From Bradyrhizobium iriomotense (lineage in GTDB: Bacteria; Pseudomonadota; Alphaproteobacteria; Rhizobiales; Xanthobacteraceae), in the NCBI RefSeq assembly GCF_018130765.1, contig NZ_JAFCJZ010000012.1:205001-257727 (forward strand): 52,727 nt of DNA. Direction: 5' to 3'. The notes under the pieces were generated by a model. That model ran no database searches. It worked only from the letters and a program-made list of their open reading frames with translations, and was not told the origin of the DNA. How positions within the stretch are numbered: the first letter of the stretch is position 1; the number at the start of each line of letters is the position of its first letter. Made by a program: the position numbers and the translations under genes. This document shows, piece after piece, positions 1-11,996 of this stretch.

Positions 1-45
1 GGGCGGGTGATGATGAGCAAGCTGACCCAGCGGAGCCCAACAACA

Positions 46-819
46 ATGAAAAACACCCCGTTCGATCTCACCGGCAAGGTCGCCGTCGTCACCGGCTCGA
101 GCCGCGGCATCGGCCGCTCCTCGGCGGAGTTGCTGGCAAAGCTCGGCGCCAAGGTCGTGGTCTCCTCGCGCAAGGCCGACGCCTGCAAGGAGGTCGCCGA
201 CGGCATCAATGCAGCGGGTGGTGATGCCATCGTCATCCCCTGCAACATCGCGCGCAAGAACGAGGTCGAGGCGCTCATCGCGGGCGCGACGAAGCACTAC
301 GGCAAGATCCACATCCTCGTCTGCAACGCCGCGGTCAATCCGTATTACGGCCCGCTGCTCGACATCACCGACGACGCCTTCGACAAGATCATGGGCTCGA
401 ACGTGAAGAGCAACATCTGGCTCTCCGCGCTCGCGATCCCGCAAATGGCCGAGCGCGGCAACGGCTCGGTGATCATCATCTCCTCGATCGGCGGCTTGCG
501 CGGCTCCACGGTAATCGGCGCCTACGGCATCTCCAAGGCCGCCGATTTCGCGCTGTGCCGCAGTCTCGCCGGCGAATGGGGCCCGAAAGGCGTCCGCGTC
601 AATTGCATCGCCCCCGGCCTCGTCAAAACCGATTTCGCCCGCGCGCTCTGGGAAGACGAAGCCCTGCTCAAGCGCCGCACCGCCACCACGCCGCTGCGCC
701 GCATCGGCGAACCCGACGAAATCGCCGGCGCGGTGGCCTATCTTGCCTCCGACGCCTCGAGCTTCATGACCGGCCAGACCATCGTCATCGACGGCGGCGT
801 GACGACGGCGGCGGTGTAG
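46..819 (+). CDS. SDR family NAD(P)-dependent oxidoreductase
   Basis: A 257-residue classical short-chain dehydrogenase/reductase. The cofactor-binding glycine motif TGSSRGIG is at about residues 16-23, the NAAV motif near 94-97, the catalytic Ser near 147 and the YGISK (Tyr160, Lys164) pair follows. The C-terminal IVIDGGV segment is typical of 3-oxoacyl-ACP reductase-like members. I chose ATG 46 because a GGAG-like site lies about 10 bases upstream and the protein then begins at the usual SDR length; GTG 7 and ATG 10 are in-frame alternatives, and the window edge hides anything further upstream. The substrate cannot be read from the sequence. glpK follows in the same direction, but a 276-bp gap with a hairpin repeat separates them, so co-transcription is uncertain. 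Confidence 0.88.
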   Translation: MKNTPFDLTGKVAVVTGSSRGIGRSSAELLAKLGAKVVVSSRKADACKEVADGINAAGGDAIVIPCNIARKNEVEALIAGATKHYGKIHILVCNAAVNPYYGPLLDITDDAFDKIMGSNVKSNIWLSALAIPQMAERGNGSVIIISSIGGLRGSTVIGAYGISKAADFALCRSLAGEWGPKGVRVNCIAPGLVKTDFARALWEDEALLKRRTATTPLRRIGEPDEIAGAVAYLASDASSFMTGQTIVIDGGVTTAAV

Positions 820-826
820 CCGTCTC

Positions 827-980
827 TTTCCCTCTCCCCTTGTGGGAGAGGGTGGATCGCCGCGTAGCGGCGAGACGGGTGAGGGGTCCGTCTCCGCGAG
901 TGACCCTCCCGCATTATTCCACGCCGATAGAACCCCTCATCCGGCGCTTCGCGCCACCTTCTCCCACAAGGGGAGAAGGA
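827..980. repeat. Paired inverted palindromic repeat
   Basis: The gap between the SDR gene and glpK holds two related copies in opposite orientation. One (about 829-886) has CTCTCCCCTTGTGGGAGAG and ends in GGGTGAGGGGT; the other (about 932-979) reads ACCCCTCATCCGG and ends in TTCTCCCACAAGGGGAGAA. Together they can fold into a large hairpin. This looks like a dispersed REP/RIME-type intergenic element of rhizobia rather than a regulatory site. Confidence 0.65.
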
Positions 981-1095
981 AGCGCCGTGGCACCCACTGA
1001 TCCAACCTTGACCTTCCGCCTCCAATCCGCTCCCTTTGGTCCGACACAACGACCCCCTCAGGGAAACGCCAAGAAAAACGCCAAGGTAAGCCGCC

Positions 1096-2601
1096 ATGTC
1101 TTTCGTCCTCGCCATCGACCAGGGCACCACCTCCTCGCGCGCGATCGTGTTTCGCGGCGACATTTCCATCGCGGCGAAGGCGCAAGCCGAGTTTCCGCAG
1201 CACTTTCCAGCCTCGGGCTGGGTCGAGCACGAGCCGGAGGACATCTGGACCTCGACGGTGATGGTCTGCCGCGAGGCGATCGAGCACGCCGGCATCAGCG
1301 CCAAGGACATCGCCGCGATCGGCATCACCAACCAGCGCGAGACCACCGTGGTGTGGGACCGCGCCACGGGCCAGGCCGTGCACCGCGCCATCGTCTGGCA
1401 GGACCGCCGCACCGCCGACGTCTGTGCGAAACTGAAGGCGGACGGCCGCGAGCCCGTGATCTCGCAAAAGACCGGCCTGATCATCGATCCCTATTTCTCC
1501 GGCACCAAGGTCGCCTGGATCCTCGACCACGTTCCCGGCGCTCGCGCCCGCGCCGCGCGCGGCGAACTGATGTTCGGCACCATCGACTGCTATCTGCTCT
1601 GGCGCCTCACCGGCGGCAAGGTGCACGCCACCGACGCCACCAACGCCTCGCGCACGCTGCTGTTCAACATCCACACCGGCCAGTGGGACGACGAACTGCT
1701 GGAGATCATCGGCGTGCCGCGCTCGATGCTGCCCGAGGTGAAGGACTCCTCCGCCCGCTTCGGCGAGAGCACGCCCGATTTGTTCGGCGGTGCGATCGCG
1801 ATCTCCGGCATCGCCGGCGACCAGCAGGCCGCGACCATCGGCCAGGCCTGCTTCCGCCCGGGCATGATGAAGTCCACCTACGGCACCGGTTGCTTCGCGC
1901 TGCTCAACACCGGCACAACACCCGTTGTCTCCAAAAACAAGCTGCTCACCACCGTCGCGTACCAGCTCGACGGAAAACGCACCTACGCGCTCGAAGGCTC
2001 GATCTTCGTCGCGGGCTCGGCGGTGCAATGGCTGCGCGACGGTCTCGGCATCATCAAGCACGCCGCGGAGACCGGCCCGCTCGCCGATCAGTCGGACTCC
2101 ATGCAGAGCGTCTATCTCGTCCCTGCCTTTGTCGGCATGGGCGCGCCCTACTGGAATCCGCGCGTCCGCGGCGCGCTGTTCGGCCTCACCCGCAACACCG
2201 GTCCCGCCGAGCTCGCCCACGCCGCGCTGGAGAGTGTTTGTTACCAGACCTTCGACCTCTGGGCCGCCATGCGCGCCGACTGGCCGAGCTCTGAGACCGC
2301 CAGCGTCGTGCTGCGCGTCGACGGCGGCATGACCGCCTCCGACTGGACCATGCAGCGCCTCGCCGATCTCCTCGACGCACCGGTCGACCGCCCCGTGATC
2401 CAGGAGACCACGGCGCTGGGCGCCGCCTATCTCGCCGGCCTCCAGGCCGGCGTCTATCCCGAGCCGACAAAGTTCGCCGACAACTGGCGCCTCGAGCACC
2501 GCTTCAAGCCGAACATGAGCGAGGCGACGCGCGAGCGAAAGCTCGCGGGATGGGCCCGCGCGGTGAAGGGCGTGCTGGCGAGCGACGAGGGGGAGGGGTA
2601 G
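1096..2601 (+). CDS. glpK: Glycerol kinase
   Basis: A 501-residue FGGY-family kinase, matching the usual glycerol kinase length of about 500. It phosphorylates glycerol with ATP to sn-glycerol 3-phosphate in the cytoplasm. The N-terminal ATP-binding motif DQGTTSSR is at residues 8-15, and the second FGGY signature is visible around GLTRNTGPAELAHAALE in the C-terminal half. The gene starts at ATG 1096. No glpF or glpD lies beside it in this window. Its last ~97 bases recur in degenerate form at 3486-3582 (see that entry). Confidence 0.95.
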   Translation: MSFVLAIDQGTTSSRAIVFRGDISIAAKAQAEFPQHFPASGWVEHEPEDIWTSTVMVCREAIEHAGISAKDIAAIGITNQRETTVVWDRATGQAVHRAIVWQDRRTADVCAKLKADGREPVISQKTGLIIDPYFSGTKVAWILDHVPGARARAARGELMFGTIDCYLLWRLTGGKVHATDATNASRTLLFNIHTGQWDDELLEIIGVPRSMLPEVKDSSARFGESTPDLFGGAIAISGIAGDQQAATIGQACFRPGMMKSTYGTGCFALLNTGTTPVVSKNKLLTTVAYQLDGKRTYALEGSIFVAGSAVQWLRDGLGIIKHAAETGPLADQSDSMQSVYLVPAFVGMGAPYWNPRVRGALFGLTRNTGPAELAHAALESVCYQTFDLWAAMRADWPSSETASVVLRVDGGMTASDWTMQRLADLLDAPVDRPVIQETTALGAAYLAGLQAGVYPEPTKFADNWRLEHRFKPNMSEATRERKLAGWARAVKGVLASDEGEG

Positions 2602-2667
2602 GCCCCGATAACGGCGGCAGCGATCGCTCTGACGCCGAGGGAATGAGGCGCGTCCACAAACTCCGCT

Positions 2668-2790
2668 GTCGTCCTGGCGAAAGCCAGGACCTATAACCAC
2701 CGAGCCAAGTTGCCTTGGACCGCTATCGGCCCCAACCTGCCGCAACAACGACCAACTGTGGTAATGGGTCCTGGCTTTCGCCAGGACGAC
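2668..2790. repeat. Inverted pair of self-palindromic repeats
   Basis: GTCCTGGCGAAAGCCAGGAC (within 2668-2692) is itself a hairpin with a GAAA loop, and its reverse complement recurs at 2767-2790. The inner flanks (ATAACCAC near 2693 and GTGGTAAT near 2758) also pair, so the whole 120-bp unit can form one long hairpin. It sits between glpK and the acetyltransferase gene and has the look of a dispersed intergenic repeat. Confidence 0.7.
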
Positions 2791-2833
2791 ACGGGGTGTG
2801 TGGACGGCGTTCAGCTTCAAAGGGACGCATCCT

Positions 2834-3427
2834 ATGATCATCCCCGACGGCTATTCCGACGTCCCCGCCGGCAAGATCGCCGCTGTCGTTACCCATCTCG
2901 AAATGACCGCACCTCCCGCGCACCGCGCCGATCCGCGCGGCAGTTGGTCCCTGCGCAAGGTCGACGCTCCCGCGCTTGATTGGTACCGCGACCTCCACCG
3001 CCGCGTCGGCGAGGAGTGGCTGTGGTTCTCGCGCGCGCGCATGAGCGACGCCGAACTCGCCGCAATCATTCACGCGCCGGGCGTCGAGATCTACGCGCTG
3101 GCCATGGACGGTCGCGACGAAGGCCTGCTGGAGCTGGATTTCCGCGAGCCCGGCCAGTGCGAGCTGGTCTATTTCGGCGTCACCGCCAGCTTGATCGGGC
3201 GAGGCGCCGCCCGCTTCCTGATGAACCGCGCGCTGGAGATCGCATGGTCACGCGACCTTCGCCGCGTCTGGGTGCACACCTGCACCTTCGATCACCCCTC
3301 CGCCGTCGCGTTCTACCAGCGCTCCGGCTTCCGTCCCTTCCGCCGCCAGATCGAGATCGCCGACGACCCGCGCCTCGACGGCACCGCGCCACGCGATGTG
3401 GCGAAGCATGTGCCGATCATCGAATAG
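2834..3427 (+). CDS. GNAT family N-acetyltransferase
   Basis: A 197-residue acetyltransferase of the GNAT fold, expected to transfer acetyl from acetyl-CoA to an amine. The acetyl-CoA pyrophosphate-binding loop is visible as LIGRGAARFLMNRAL, followed by the typical late motif HPSAVAFYQRSGF. I chose ATG 2834 (MIIPDGYSD...) over an in-frame start 36 bases upstream because the extra 12 residues run back into the intergenic repeat. The substrate cannot be inferred. The gene is flanked by palindromic repeats on both sides and lies between glpK and a degenerate copy of the glpK tail, so it may have been moved in as a cassette. Confidence 0.85.
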   Translation: MIIPDGYSDVPAGKIAAVVTHLEMTAPPAHRADPRGSWSLRKVDAPALDWYRDLHRRVGEEWLWFSRARMSDAELAAIIHAPGVEIYALAMDGRDEGLLELDFREPGQCELVYFGVTASLIGRGAARFLMNRALEIAWSRDLRRVWVHTCTFDHPSAVAFYQRSGFRPFRRQIEIADDPRLDGTAPRDVAKHVPIIE

Positions 3428-3446
3428 TACGCGGCTGCCGCTCCAC

Positions 3447-3485
3447 CGTCATTGCGAGCGCAGCGAAGTCCGAGACAGAATCCCC
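3447..3485 (+). repeat. Fragment of dispersed intergenic repeat
   Basis: The stretch beginning CGTCATTGCGAGCGCAGCGA resembles one arm of a very common palindromic repeat of Bradyrhizobium-like genomes. It stops exactly where the duplicated glpK tail begins at 3486, so it may mark a recombination junction. Confidence 0.5.
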
Positions 3486-3582
3486 CTTCAAGCCGAACAT
3501 GAGCCATGCGACGCGCGAGTGGAAGCTAGCCAGCTGGGCAACGGCGGCGAAGGGCGTGCTGGCGAGCGACGAGGGAGAGGGT
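3486..3582 (+). pseudogene. Degenerate duplicate of the glpK 3' end
   Basis: Bases 3486-3582 align to the last codons of glpK (2502-2601). The first 19 bases are identical, and the next 80 differ at about 14 positions plus one lost G before the stop. Read in frame, the copy encodes FKPNMSHATREWKLASWATA, then AKGVLASDEGEG, against FKPNMSEATRERKLAGWARA and VKGVLASDEGEG in glpK. The missing G destroys the stop codon. Nothing upstream of 3486 resembles glpK, so this is a tail fragment, not a second kinase gene. Confidence 0.75.
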
Positions 3583-3702
3583 AGCTTGGGCCGCACGGTT
3601 GCTTCTGCACCGTCAGGCAGCTAGACAAGTGGATGCAACCAGTGCGAGAATGGTTGCGGTCAGTTGCAATGGCTTGTCTATTTTTTCCAGAAAGAAATTT
3701 CA

Positions 3703-5274
3703 ATGAGCGTTCTTGAGACGACTAAAGTTGAGAACCTCTCGCGAATTGTCGAAGAATCAACTCGGTCAACAAAAGAGGGCGTGAAGTACTTTATTGAGCC
3801 CGCTCCGGGTACGCTGGCTCGAGCCAAGAATAAGCGCTATCATATCATCTTCGGACGCAGAGGATCCGGAAAGTCGAGCCTGTTGGCAAAAGTGACAGCG
3901 GATCTCACTGTTAACAGAAGTCCGATTGCCTACGTAGACCTCGAAGAGTTTAAGGGGCACAGCTATCCAGATGTATTGCTGAGCGTGCTCATCAAGACGC
4001 TAAGCGAATTCAAAGCGTGGATGGATTCCGCGGCAATCCACCCATCCAATAGAACATCATTCTGGAATAAGCTTTTTGGAGCGTCGCCGTCGAAGAAGGG
4101 GTTCCCTCGCGCAAAAACCGTCGAAATATCTGCCGAGCTTGGGGAGATGATCAAAGAGCTCAACACTGTCCTTTTCGCCGCTGACGATGCCAAGATTCAA
4201 ACGACGCGCAAGGGCGAAACCGCTGTTGAGTTGCAGACGGCGCTTACCGCTGGAGGAAAGATCCCAATTGCCTCGATTGAATCAAATCTGAAATCCTCTG
4301 AAAAAGGGACGCAGTCGACCCAAACTCAACAGGAGTATACGTCAAGGAAGATCGAAATCCTGCACCGGAATATTATGCGATACAAAGGTCTGTTCCAGCG
4401 CATGACAGAACTCGCCGACGGACCAGCGTTTCTATTGTTGGACGATTTGTATCACATAAGGAAAGCGGATCAGGCTGAGGTTGTTGACTATCTCCATCGA
4501 ATTGCAAAAGGGCTCAATCTTTGGATCAAGGTCGGCACGATACGTCACAGGTCGCGTTGGTATACGTATAGCGATCCGCCGCGAGGAATGAAGCTCGGCG
4601 ATGACGCGGAAGAAATTGATCTGGATGTGACGTTAGAGAAGTATGATCTGACGAAGCGCTTTCTCTTGCGAATTCTGGAGCAGTTCGCTCGAGAATCTAA
4701 TCTGAAATTGGACGACTTTCTTACCGACGGAGCACGCGATCGCCTTGTGTTGGCAAGCGGCGGCGTGGCCCGCGATTTTCTCACTATTTTCCGGCGTGCA
4801 ATTGATGTAGCGAGAGAGCGCCTCGCACGAGGAGACAGCGCGAGAGGGGAGAAAATCGGTGCAGAGGATGTCAACAAGGCGGCCGGCGAGTTCGACAAAT
4901 TTAAAAGAGAGGACTTTTCACGCGATGCCGGCAAAGATGAGGAAAAGAAGCTTCTAGAGATATTTGAGAAGCTCAGCGATTTCTGTTCGACTGAAGCAAA
5001 GGCAAACTGCTTTTTGATCGATAAGGATTATAAGGAGAGCGACGTCGAGAACGTCCCAGATCTTGTTGATCTGAAATTCCTCCACCACGTTCGATCCCGA
5101 GTCACTGTCCGAGAACGCGTTAATCGACTATACGATGCTTATATGCTCGATCTTAGTCAGTATACGGGGGAGCGTGCTCGCCGAAATTTTGAAATTGTAG
5201 AATTTTGGGGGCAGAATGCCGAGGATGCGCTACGCAAATCTCGATATATTTTTGCCGAGAGACCGCGATCCTAA
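3703..5274 (+). CDS. Uncharacterised P-loop ATPase (AAA/ORC-like)
   Basis: A 523-residue protein from ATG 3703; an in-frame TTG at 3664 is a weaker alternative. The Walker A motif GRRGSGKSS is at residues 51-59 and a Walker B-like FLLLDDLY at 243-250, with a long insert between them (residues 110-215) rich in Lys, Ser and Gln. The SGGVARDFLTIFRRAI segment near 352-367 resembles the sensor-2/lid region of ORC/Cdc6-type AAA+ proteins; the last ~130 residues are charged and unassigned. It has no signal peptide or membrane segment. Its G+C is visibly lower than its surroundings (the 60 bases from 3721 contain 27 G/C, against 41 in the 60 from 1261), which suggests acquisition by transfer. Function unknown; a defence or DNA-transaction role is only a guess. 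Confidence 0.8.
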   Translation: MSVLETTKVENLSRIVEESTRSTKEGVKYFIEPAPGTLARAKNKRYHIIFGRRGSGKSSLLAKVTADLTVNRSPIAYVDLEEFKGHSYPDVLLSVLIKTLSEFKAWMDSAAIHPSNRTSFWNKLFGASPSKKGFPRAKTVEISAELGEMIKELNTVLFAADDAKIQTTRKGETAVELQTALTAGGKIPIASIESNLKSSEKGTQSTQTQQEYTSRKIEILHRNIMRYKGLFQRMTELADGPAFLLLDDLYHIRKADQAEVVDYLHRIAKGLNLWIKVGTIRHRSRWYTYSDPPRGMKLGDDAEEIDLDVTLEKYDLTKRFLLRILEQFARESNLKLDDFLTDGARDRLVLASGGVARDFLTIFRRAIDVARERLARGDSARGEKIGAEDVNKAAGEFDKFKREDFSRDAGKDEEKKLLEIFEKLSDFCSTEAKANCFLIDKDYKESDVENVPDLVDLKFLHHVRSRVTVRERVNRLYDAYMLDLSQYTGERARRNFEIVEFWGQNAEDALRKSRYIFAERPRS

Positions 5275-5280
5275 TCGCCG

Positions 5281-5694
5281 CTAAAACACCTTCTGCTCCG
5301 CCCGCGCCAGCGAGAATCCGTGCTGCATGGCGTTGAAGCACGTCAATCCCGTCTGCTCCGACCGACATGTGAACCCCGCGCGCTGCCACACCTCGCCATA
5401 GGCGAGCACCGGCAGCGAGGCGTCCATCACGGTGTCGCCGGCGCAGATGCCTCCCGCGCTGCCTTTCGCGCTCATCTCGAAGGCATGGCCCCAATCGAGC
5501 TCGCAGTCTGCTGGCCGGCGCGGGCGGTTCTCCATGTTCATGATGTCGCAGCGGAGCACGCTCTGGCCGTTATCGGTGAAGAACTGGCAGACAATGTTCT
5601 TCGACGGCGTCAGAAAGCCGATCGGGCGGTCCTGTGCATGGGCGACGCTCGCGGCGGCGAGCAGGGCGAGCGTGGTGAAAGATCGCAGATGCAT
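5281..5694 (-). CDS. Small secreted cysteine-containing protein (DUF6636-like)
   Basis: A 137-residue protein with a clear signal peptide (MHLRSFTTLALLAAASVAHA) followed by a mature domain containing FLTPSKNIVCQ, LRCDI, ADCELDWG, GGICAGD and six cysteines that may form disulfides. This pattern resembles the DUF6636 family; the resemblance is from memory. I chose ATG 5694 because the signal peptide starts there; the frame stays open far upstream but only as antisense to the GST-like gene. The gene converges with the P-loop ATPase gene, leaving six bases between them, so no separate terminator fits. Its function is unknown. Confidence 0.75.
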   Translation of the reverse strand: MHLRSFTTLALLAAASVAHAQDRPIGFLTPSKNIVCQFFTDNGQSVLRCDIMNMENRPRRPADCELDWGHAFEMSAKGSAGGICAGDTVMDASLPVLAYGEVWQRAGFTCRSEQTGLTCFNAMQHGFSLARAEQKVF

Positions 5695-5844
5695 GACGAG
5701 CCCTCGGCTGATCGAGTGTGCATTGATTCCGCTTTGTTGCGGGATGCGCAATGCTCTTCTTCCAAGATATCTGTTGCGGCAGGTCCGCATTGGCGATGAA
5801 CTGGACGGCCCTGCCATATCCCACGACTGACAAGAGCGCGAACC

Positions 5845-6474
5845 ATGTTCCTGATCGGCCAATACGACTCCCCCTTCGTCCGCCGCGTCGCGATTGCGTT
5901 GCGGCTTTACGGGCTCGCTTTCGAGCACAAGCCGTGGTCGACCTTCGGCGATGCCGACAAGATCGCGCCGTACAACCCACTGCGCCGCGTGCCGACGCTG
6001 GTGCTCGACGACGGCGAAGCGCTGATCGAGAGCACGATCATCCTCGACTATCTCGACGAGCTCGTCGGCGAGGCAAAGGCGATGCTGCCGCGCAGCGGCG
6101 CCGGCCGGCGCAAGCATCTGCGCATCTGCGCGCTCGCCTCCGGCCTCGGCGACAAGGCGGTGAGCCTGCTCTACGAGCGCGTGCTGCGGAAGGAGCAGCT
6201 TGCGCTGTGGGTCGAGCGCTGCCAGGCGCAGATCGCTGATGTCCTCGGCGTGCTTGAAGCCGAGCGCGCCAGGGTGACGACGCCGTACTGGCTCGGCGAG
6301 CGCATCGGCCACGCCGACGTCGCGGTCGCCTGTGTCCTTCGCTTCACCCGCGAAGCGCATCCGCAGCTGTTCGATGCCAACCGCTATCCAGCGCTCAGCG
6401 CGCATGCCGAGCGTTGCGAGGCGCTGCCGGCATTCCGGGAGATCGTGCAGCCGCTGGCGCCGCCGAAGGGGTGA
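5845..6474 (+). CDS. Glutathione S-transferase family protein
   Basis: A 209-residue cytosolic GST-like protein. The N-terminal thioredoxin fold begins MFLIGQYDSPFVRRVAIALR, the conserved cis-proline region is seen as RRVPTLVLDDG, and the glutathione-contacting LIESTIILDYLDE follows. The remainder is a helical C-terminal domain ending in AFREIVQPLAPPKG. The likely role is glutathione conjugation or a stress-related thiol activity; the specific substrate is not evident. It is divergent from the secreted protein gene on its left, with a 150-bp shared upstream region. Confidence 0.88.
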   Translation: MFLIGQYDSPFVRRVAIALRLYGLAFEHKPWSTFGDADKIAPYNPLRRVPTLVLDDGEALIESTIILDYLDELVGEAKAMLPRSGAGRRKHLRICALASGLGDKAVSLLYERVLRKEQLALWVERCQAQIADVLGVLEAERARVTTPYWLGERIGHADVAVACVLRFTREAHPQLFDANRYPALSAHAERCEALPAFREIVQPLAPPKG

Positions 6475-6483
6475 TATCTCTTA

Positions 6484-6534
6484 CCCTCCCCTGGAGGGAG
6501 GGTCGATCGCGCAAAGCGCGAGCGGGGTGGGGTG
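6484..6534. repeat. Palindromic intergenic repeat
   Basis: The segment TACCCTCCCCTGGAGGGAGG followed by CGCAAAGCGCG and GGGGTGGGG is a self-complementary element related in style to the 827-980 repeat. It lies just after the GST-like gene. Confidence 0.5.
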
Positions 6535-6556
6535 ATCTTTCAACACGGGCAGAGCC

Positions 6557-6625
6557 GTAGCCCGGATGAGCGAAGCGATATCCGGGAAGACCTGTCCCGC
6601 ATGTCGCTTCGCTCATCCGGGCTAC
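6557..6625. repeat. Perfect 22-bp inverted repeat
   Basis: The arm at 6557-6578 (beginning GTAGCCCGGATGAGCGAAGC) is perfectly complementary to 6604-6625, with a 25-base spacer. This is the CCCGGATGAGCG-type repeat common in Bradyrhizobium-like genomes. It shares the 349-bp gap between the GST-like gene and metH with another repeat and a terminator-like hairpin; I see no gene there. Confidence 0.7.
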
Positions 6626-6767
6626 GCGCTTGCTCGCCAGGACGGCACCGGTGGGCGCGCGGCACCCGCCCGACTGACGACAGGCGGTCCGCGATGATGG
6701 AATATTACTACTGTTTTGCCCGACGCCGCAACTCGATTTCGGTAACCCCGAAATTCGTCAAGCTTTT

Positions 6768-6813
6768 CAACCCCATTCTACTGTGCATGGGGTTGTTTTC
6801 GCATTTTTGTTTT
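6768..6813 (+). terminator. Putative Rho-independent terminator
   Basis: CAACCCCAT (6768-6776) and ATGGGGTTG (6787-6795) pair around a 10-base loop and are followed on the plus strand by a T-rich tract (TTTTCGCATTTTTG). It would stop transcripts running from the GST-like gene toward the 3' end of metH. Confidence 0.6.
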
Positions 6814-6823
6814 GAAGGCGCGG

Positions 6824-10675
<3,852 letters not shown>

Positions 10676-10681
10676 TTTCTG

Positions 10682-11602
10682 TTACGCAGCCTTCTGGGCG
10701 CTCTTGGCGCGAATGCCGAGCAAATGGCTGATCGCGAACACGAGATCGGCGCGGTTCATGGTGTAGAAGTGGAAGGTGTCGACGCCGTGCTTGGCGAGCT
10801 TCTGCACCTGGCCGGCGGCGACGGTCGCGGCGACCAGCTTGCGGGTTTCGGGGTCGTCATCGAGGCCTTCGAATTTCGCGGCGAACCAGTCGGGCACGGT
10901 GGTGCCGGCACGTGTGACGAAATTGCGGGCCTGCTTGAAATTGTGCATGGGCATGATGCCCGGCACGATCGGAATACTGATGCCGCGAGCGCGGACGCGG
11001 TCGAGATAGCGGAAGTAGAGGTCGTTATCGAAGAACACCTGCGTGATGGCGCGCGTCGCGCCGGCGTCGACTTTTGCTTGAAGCGTGTCGATATCGGCGT
11101 CGAAGTCGCGCGCCTCGGGGTGCTTCTCGGGATAGGCCGAAACGGAGACCTCGATGTCGCTGTGCCGCTTCTTGATTCCCGCGACGAGCTCGGCCGAGCT
11201 CTGGTAACCCTCGGGATGGCTGGAATAGGGCGTGCCGATGCCGCCGGCGGGATCGCCGCGCAAACCGACGATGTGGCGGACGCCGACCTCGTGATAGCGG
11301 TCGACGATCTCGTCGATCTCGCCGCGCGAGGCGCCGACGCAGGTCAGATGCGCCGCCGGCAGCAGCGCAGTCTCCTTGAGGATGCGGGCGATGGTGGAAT
11401 GTGTCCGCTCGCGGGTCGAGCCGCCGGCGCCATAGGTCACCGAGACGAATTTCGGGTCGAGCGGGGCCAGCCGGTTGATGGTCTCCCAGAGATTGCGCTC
11501 CATCTCCTCGGTCTTGGGCGGAAAGAACTCGAAGGAGATCGCAGGCCGCTTCAGCTGCCCGTCTTGCCGGTCGGCTGTCGCAGGCGTCGTCAGGTCATTC
11601 AT
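10682..11602 (-). CDS. metF: Methylenetetrahydrofolate reductase
   Basis: A 306-residue flavoprotein that reduces 5,10-methylene- to 5-methyltetrahydrofolate, the methyl donor for the MetH encoded immediately downstream. The ISFEFFPPKTEEMER start of the barrel, TYGAGGSTRERT and the HLTCVGASR strand are typical of MetF. I chose ATG 11602 (MNDLTTPAT...) because the frame upstream runs through a perfect hairpin in the leader and encodes nothing MetF-like. No strong ribosome-binding site is visible. Confidence 0.93.
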   Translation of the reverse strand: MNDLTTPATADRQDGQLKRPAISFEFFPPKTEEMERNLWETINRLAPLDPKFVSVTYGAGGSTRERTHSTIARILKETALLPAAHLTCVGASRGEIDEIVDRYHEVGVRHIVGLRGDPAGGIGTPYSSHPEGYQSSAELVAGIKKRHSDIEVSVSAYPEKHPEARDFDADIDTLQAKVDAGATRAITQVFFDNDLYFRYLDRVRARGISIPIVPGIMPMHNFKQARNFVTRAGTTVPDWFAAKFEGLDDDPETRKLVAATVAAGQVQKLAKHGVDTFHFYTMNRADLVFAISHLLGIRAKSAQKAA

Positions 11603-11700
11603 GGCACCACTCGTTGCAAGGATCCCGCCAAGTCTTCGTGGCCGGCCGTCAGGTCTAGGTTGGGAGCGCGTAAGATAGGACAAAGGCGGTCTGCCCGACA

Positions 11701-11738
11701 GCCCATCAGAAGTGGGAAATAGCCCACTTCTGATGGGC
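11701..11738. promoter_or_regulatory. Perfect 16-bp hairpin in the metF leader
   Basis: GCCCATCAGAAGTGGG (11701-11716) and CCCACTTCTGATGGGC (11723-11738) are exact reverse complements around a six-base loop. The element lies about 100 bases upstream of the metF start and downstream of a candidate promoter, so it would be transcribed in the leader. Neither strand shows a T-tract after it, so it is not a standard terminator. It could be an operator, an mRNA-stability structure or a mobile repeat. Confidence 0.6.
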
Positions 11739-11793
11739 AGCACGCAATTTTGCGCCGTTTCGAGGTCGATGTGGGATATGGATAGGTGTGTAA

Positions 11794-11823
11794 ATTATAT
11801 AATATTCATATGTAGTTGGTGAA
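11794..11823 (-). promoter_or_regulatory. Candidate metF-metH promoter
   Basis: On the minus strand a TATAAT -10 box (11794-11799) is preceded after 18 bases by TTCACC, which matches four of six bases of the TTGACA -35 box. It lies in the only strongly AT-rich stretch of the 394-bp gap between metF and the flavin oxidoreductase gene. The inferred leader is about 185 bases and contains the 16-bp hairpin. I see no gene in the gap. Confidence 0.4.
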
Positions 11824-11996
11824 ATTTTCGGGTGCATGATACCGCTCGAATTGATGTGGGCAGCTTGAAGTTAGTGTGTCTACAACTGTCTTTGGCCCAA
11901 TACCGCCGGCTCGACCGTGCACAGGCGCCGCCCGCACGCCAGACCTGCGCTGCCAACCCATTGCCGCCGCAGGGTCCTTCACTACGCTAACGCGCC

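Noticed and set aside
937..2841. A long open frame (634 codons) on the minus strand across glpK
   Set aside because: It is antisense to a clear glycerol kinase. Its product is Arg/Gly/Ala-rich low-complexity protein without a domain, as expected from high third-position G+C.
11603..11996. Cobalamin or SAM riboswitch ahead of metF-metH
   Set aside because: I looked for a B12-box-like core and a SAM-II-like pseudoknot and saw neither. The 16-bp hairpin does not fit either class.
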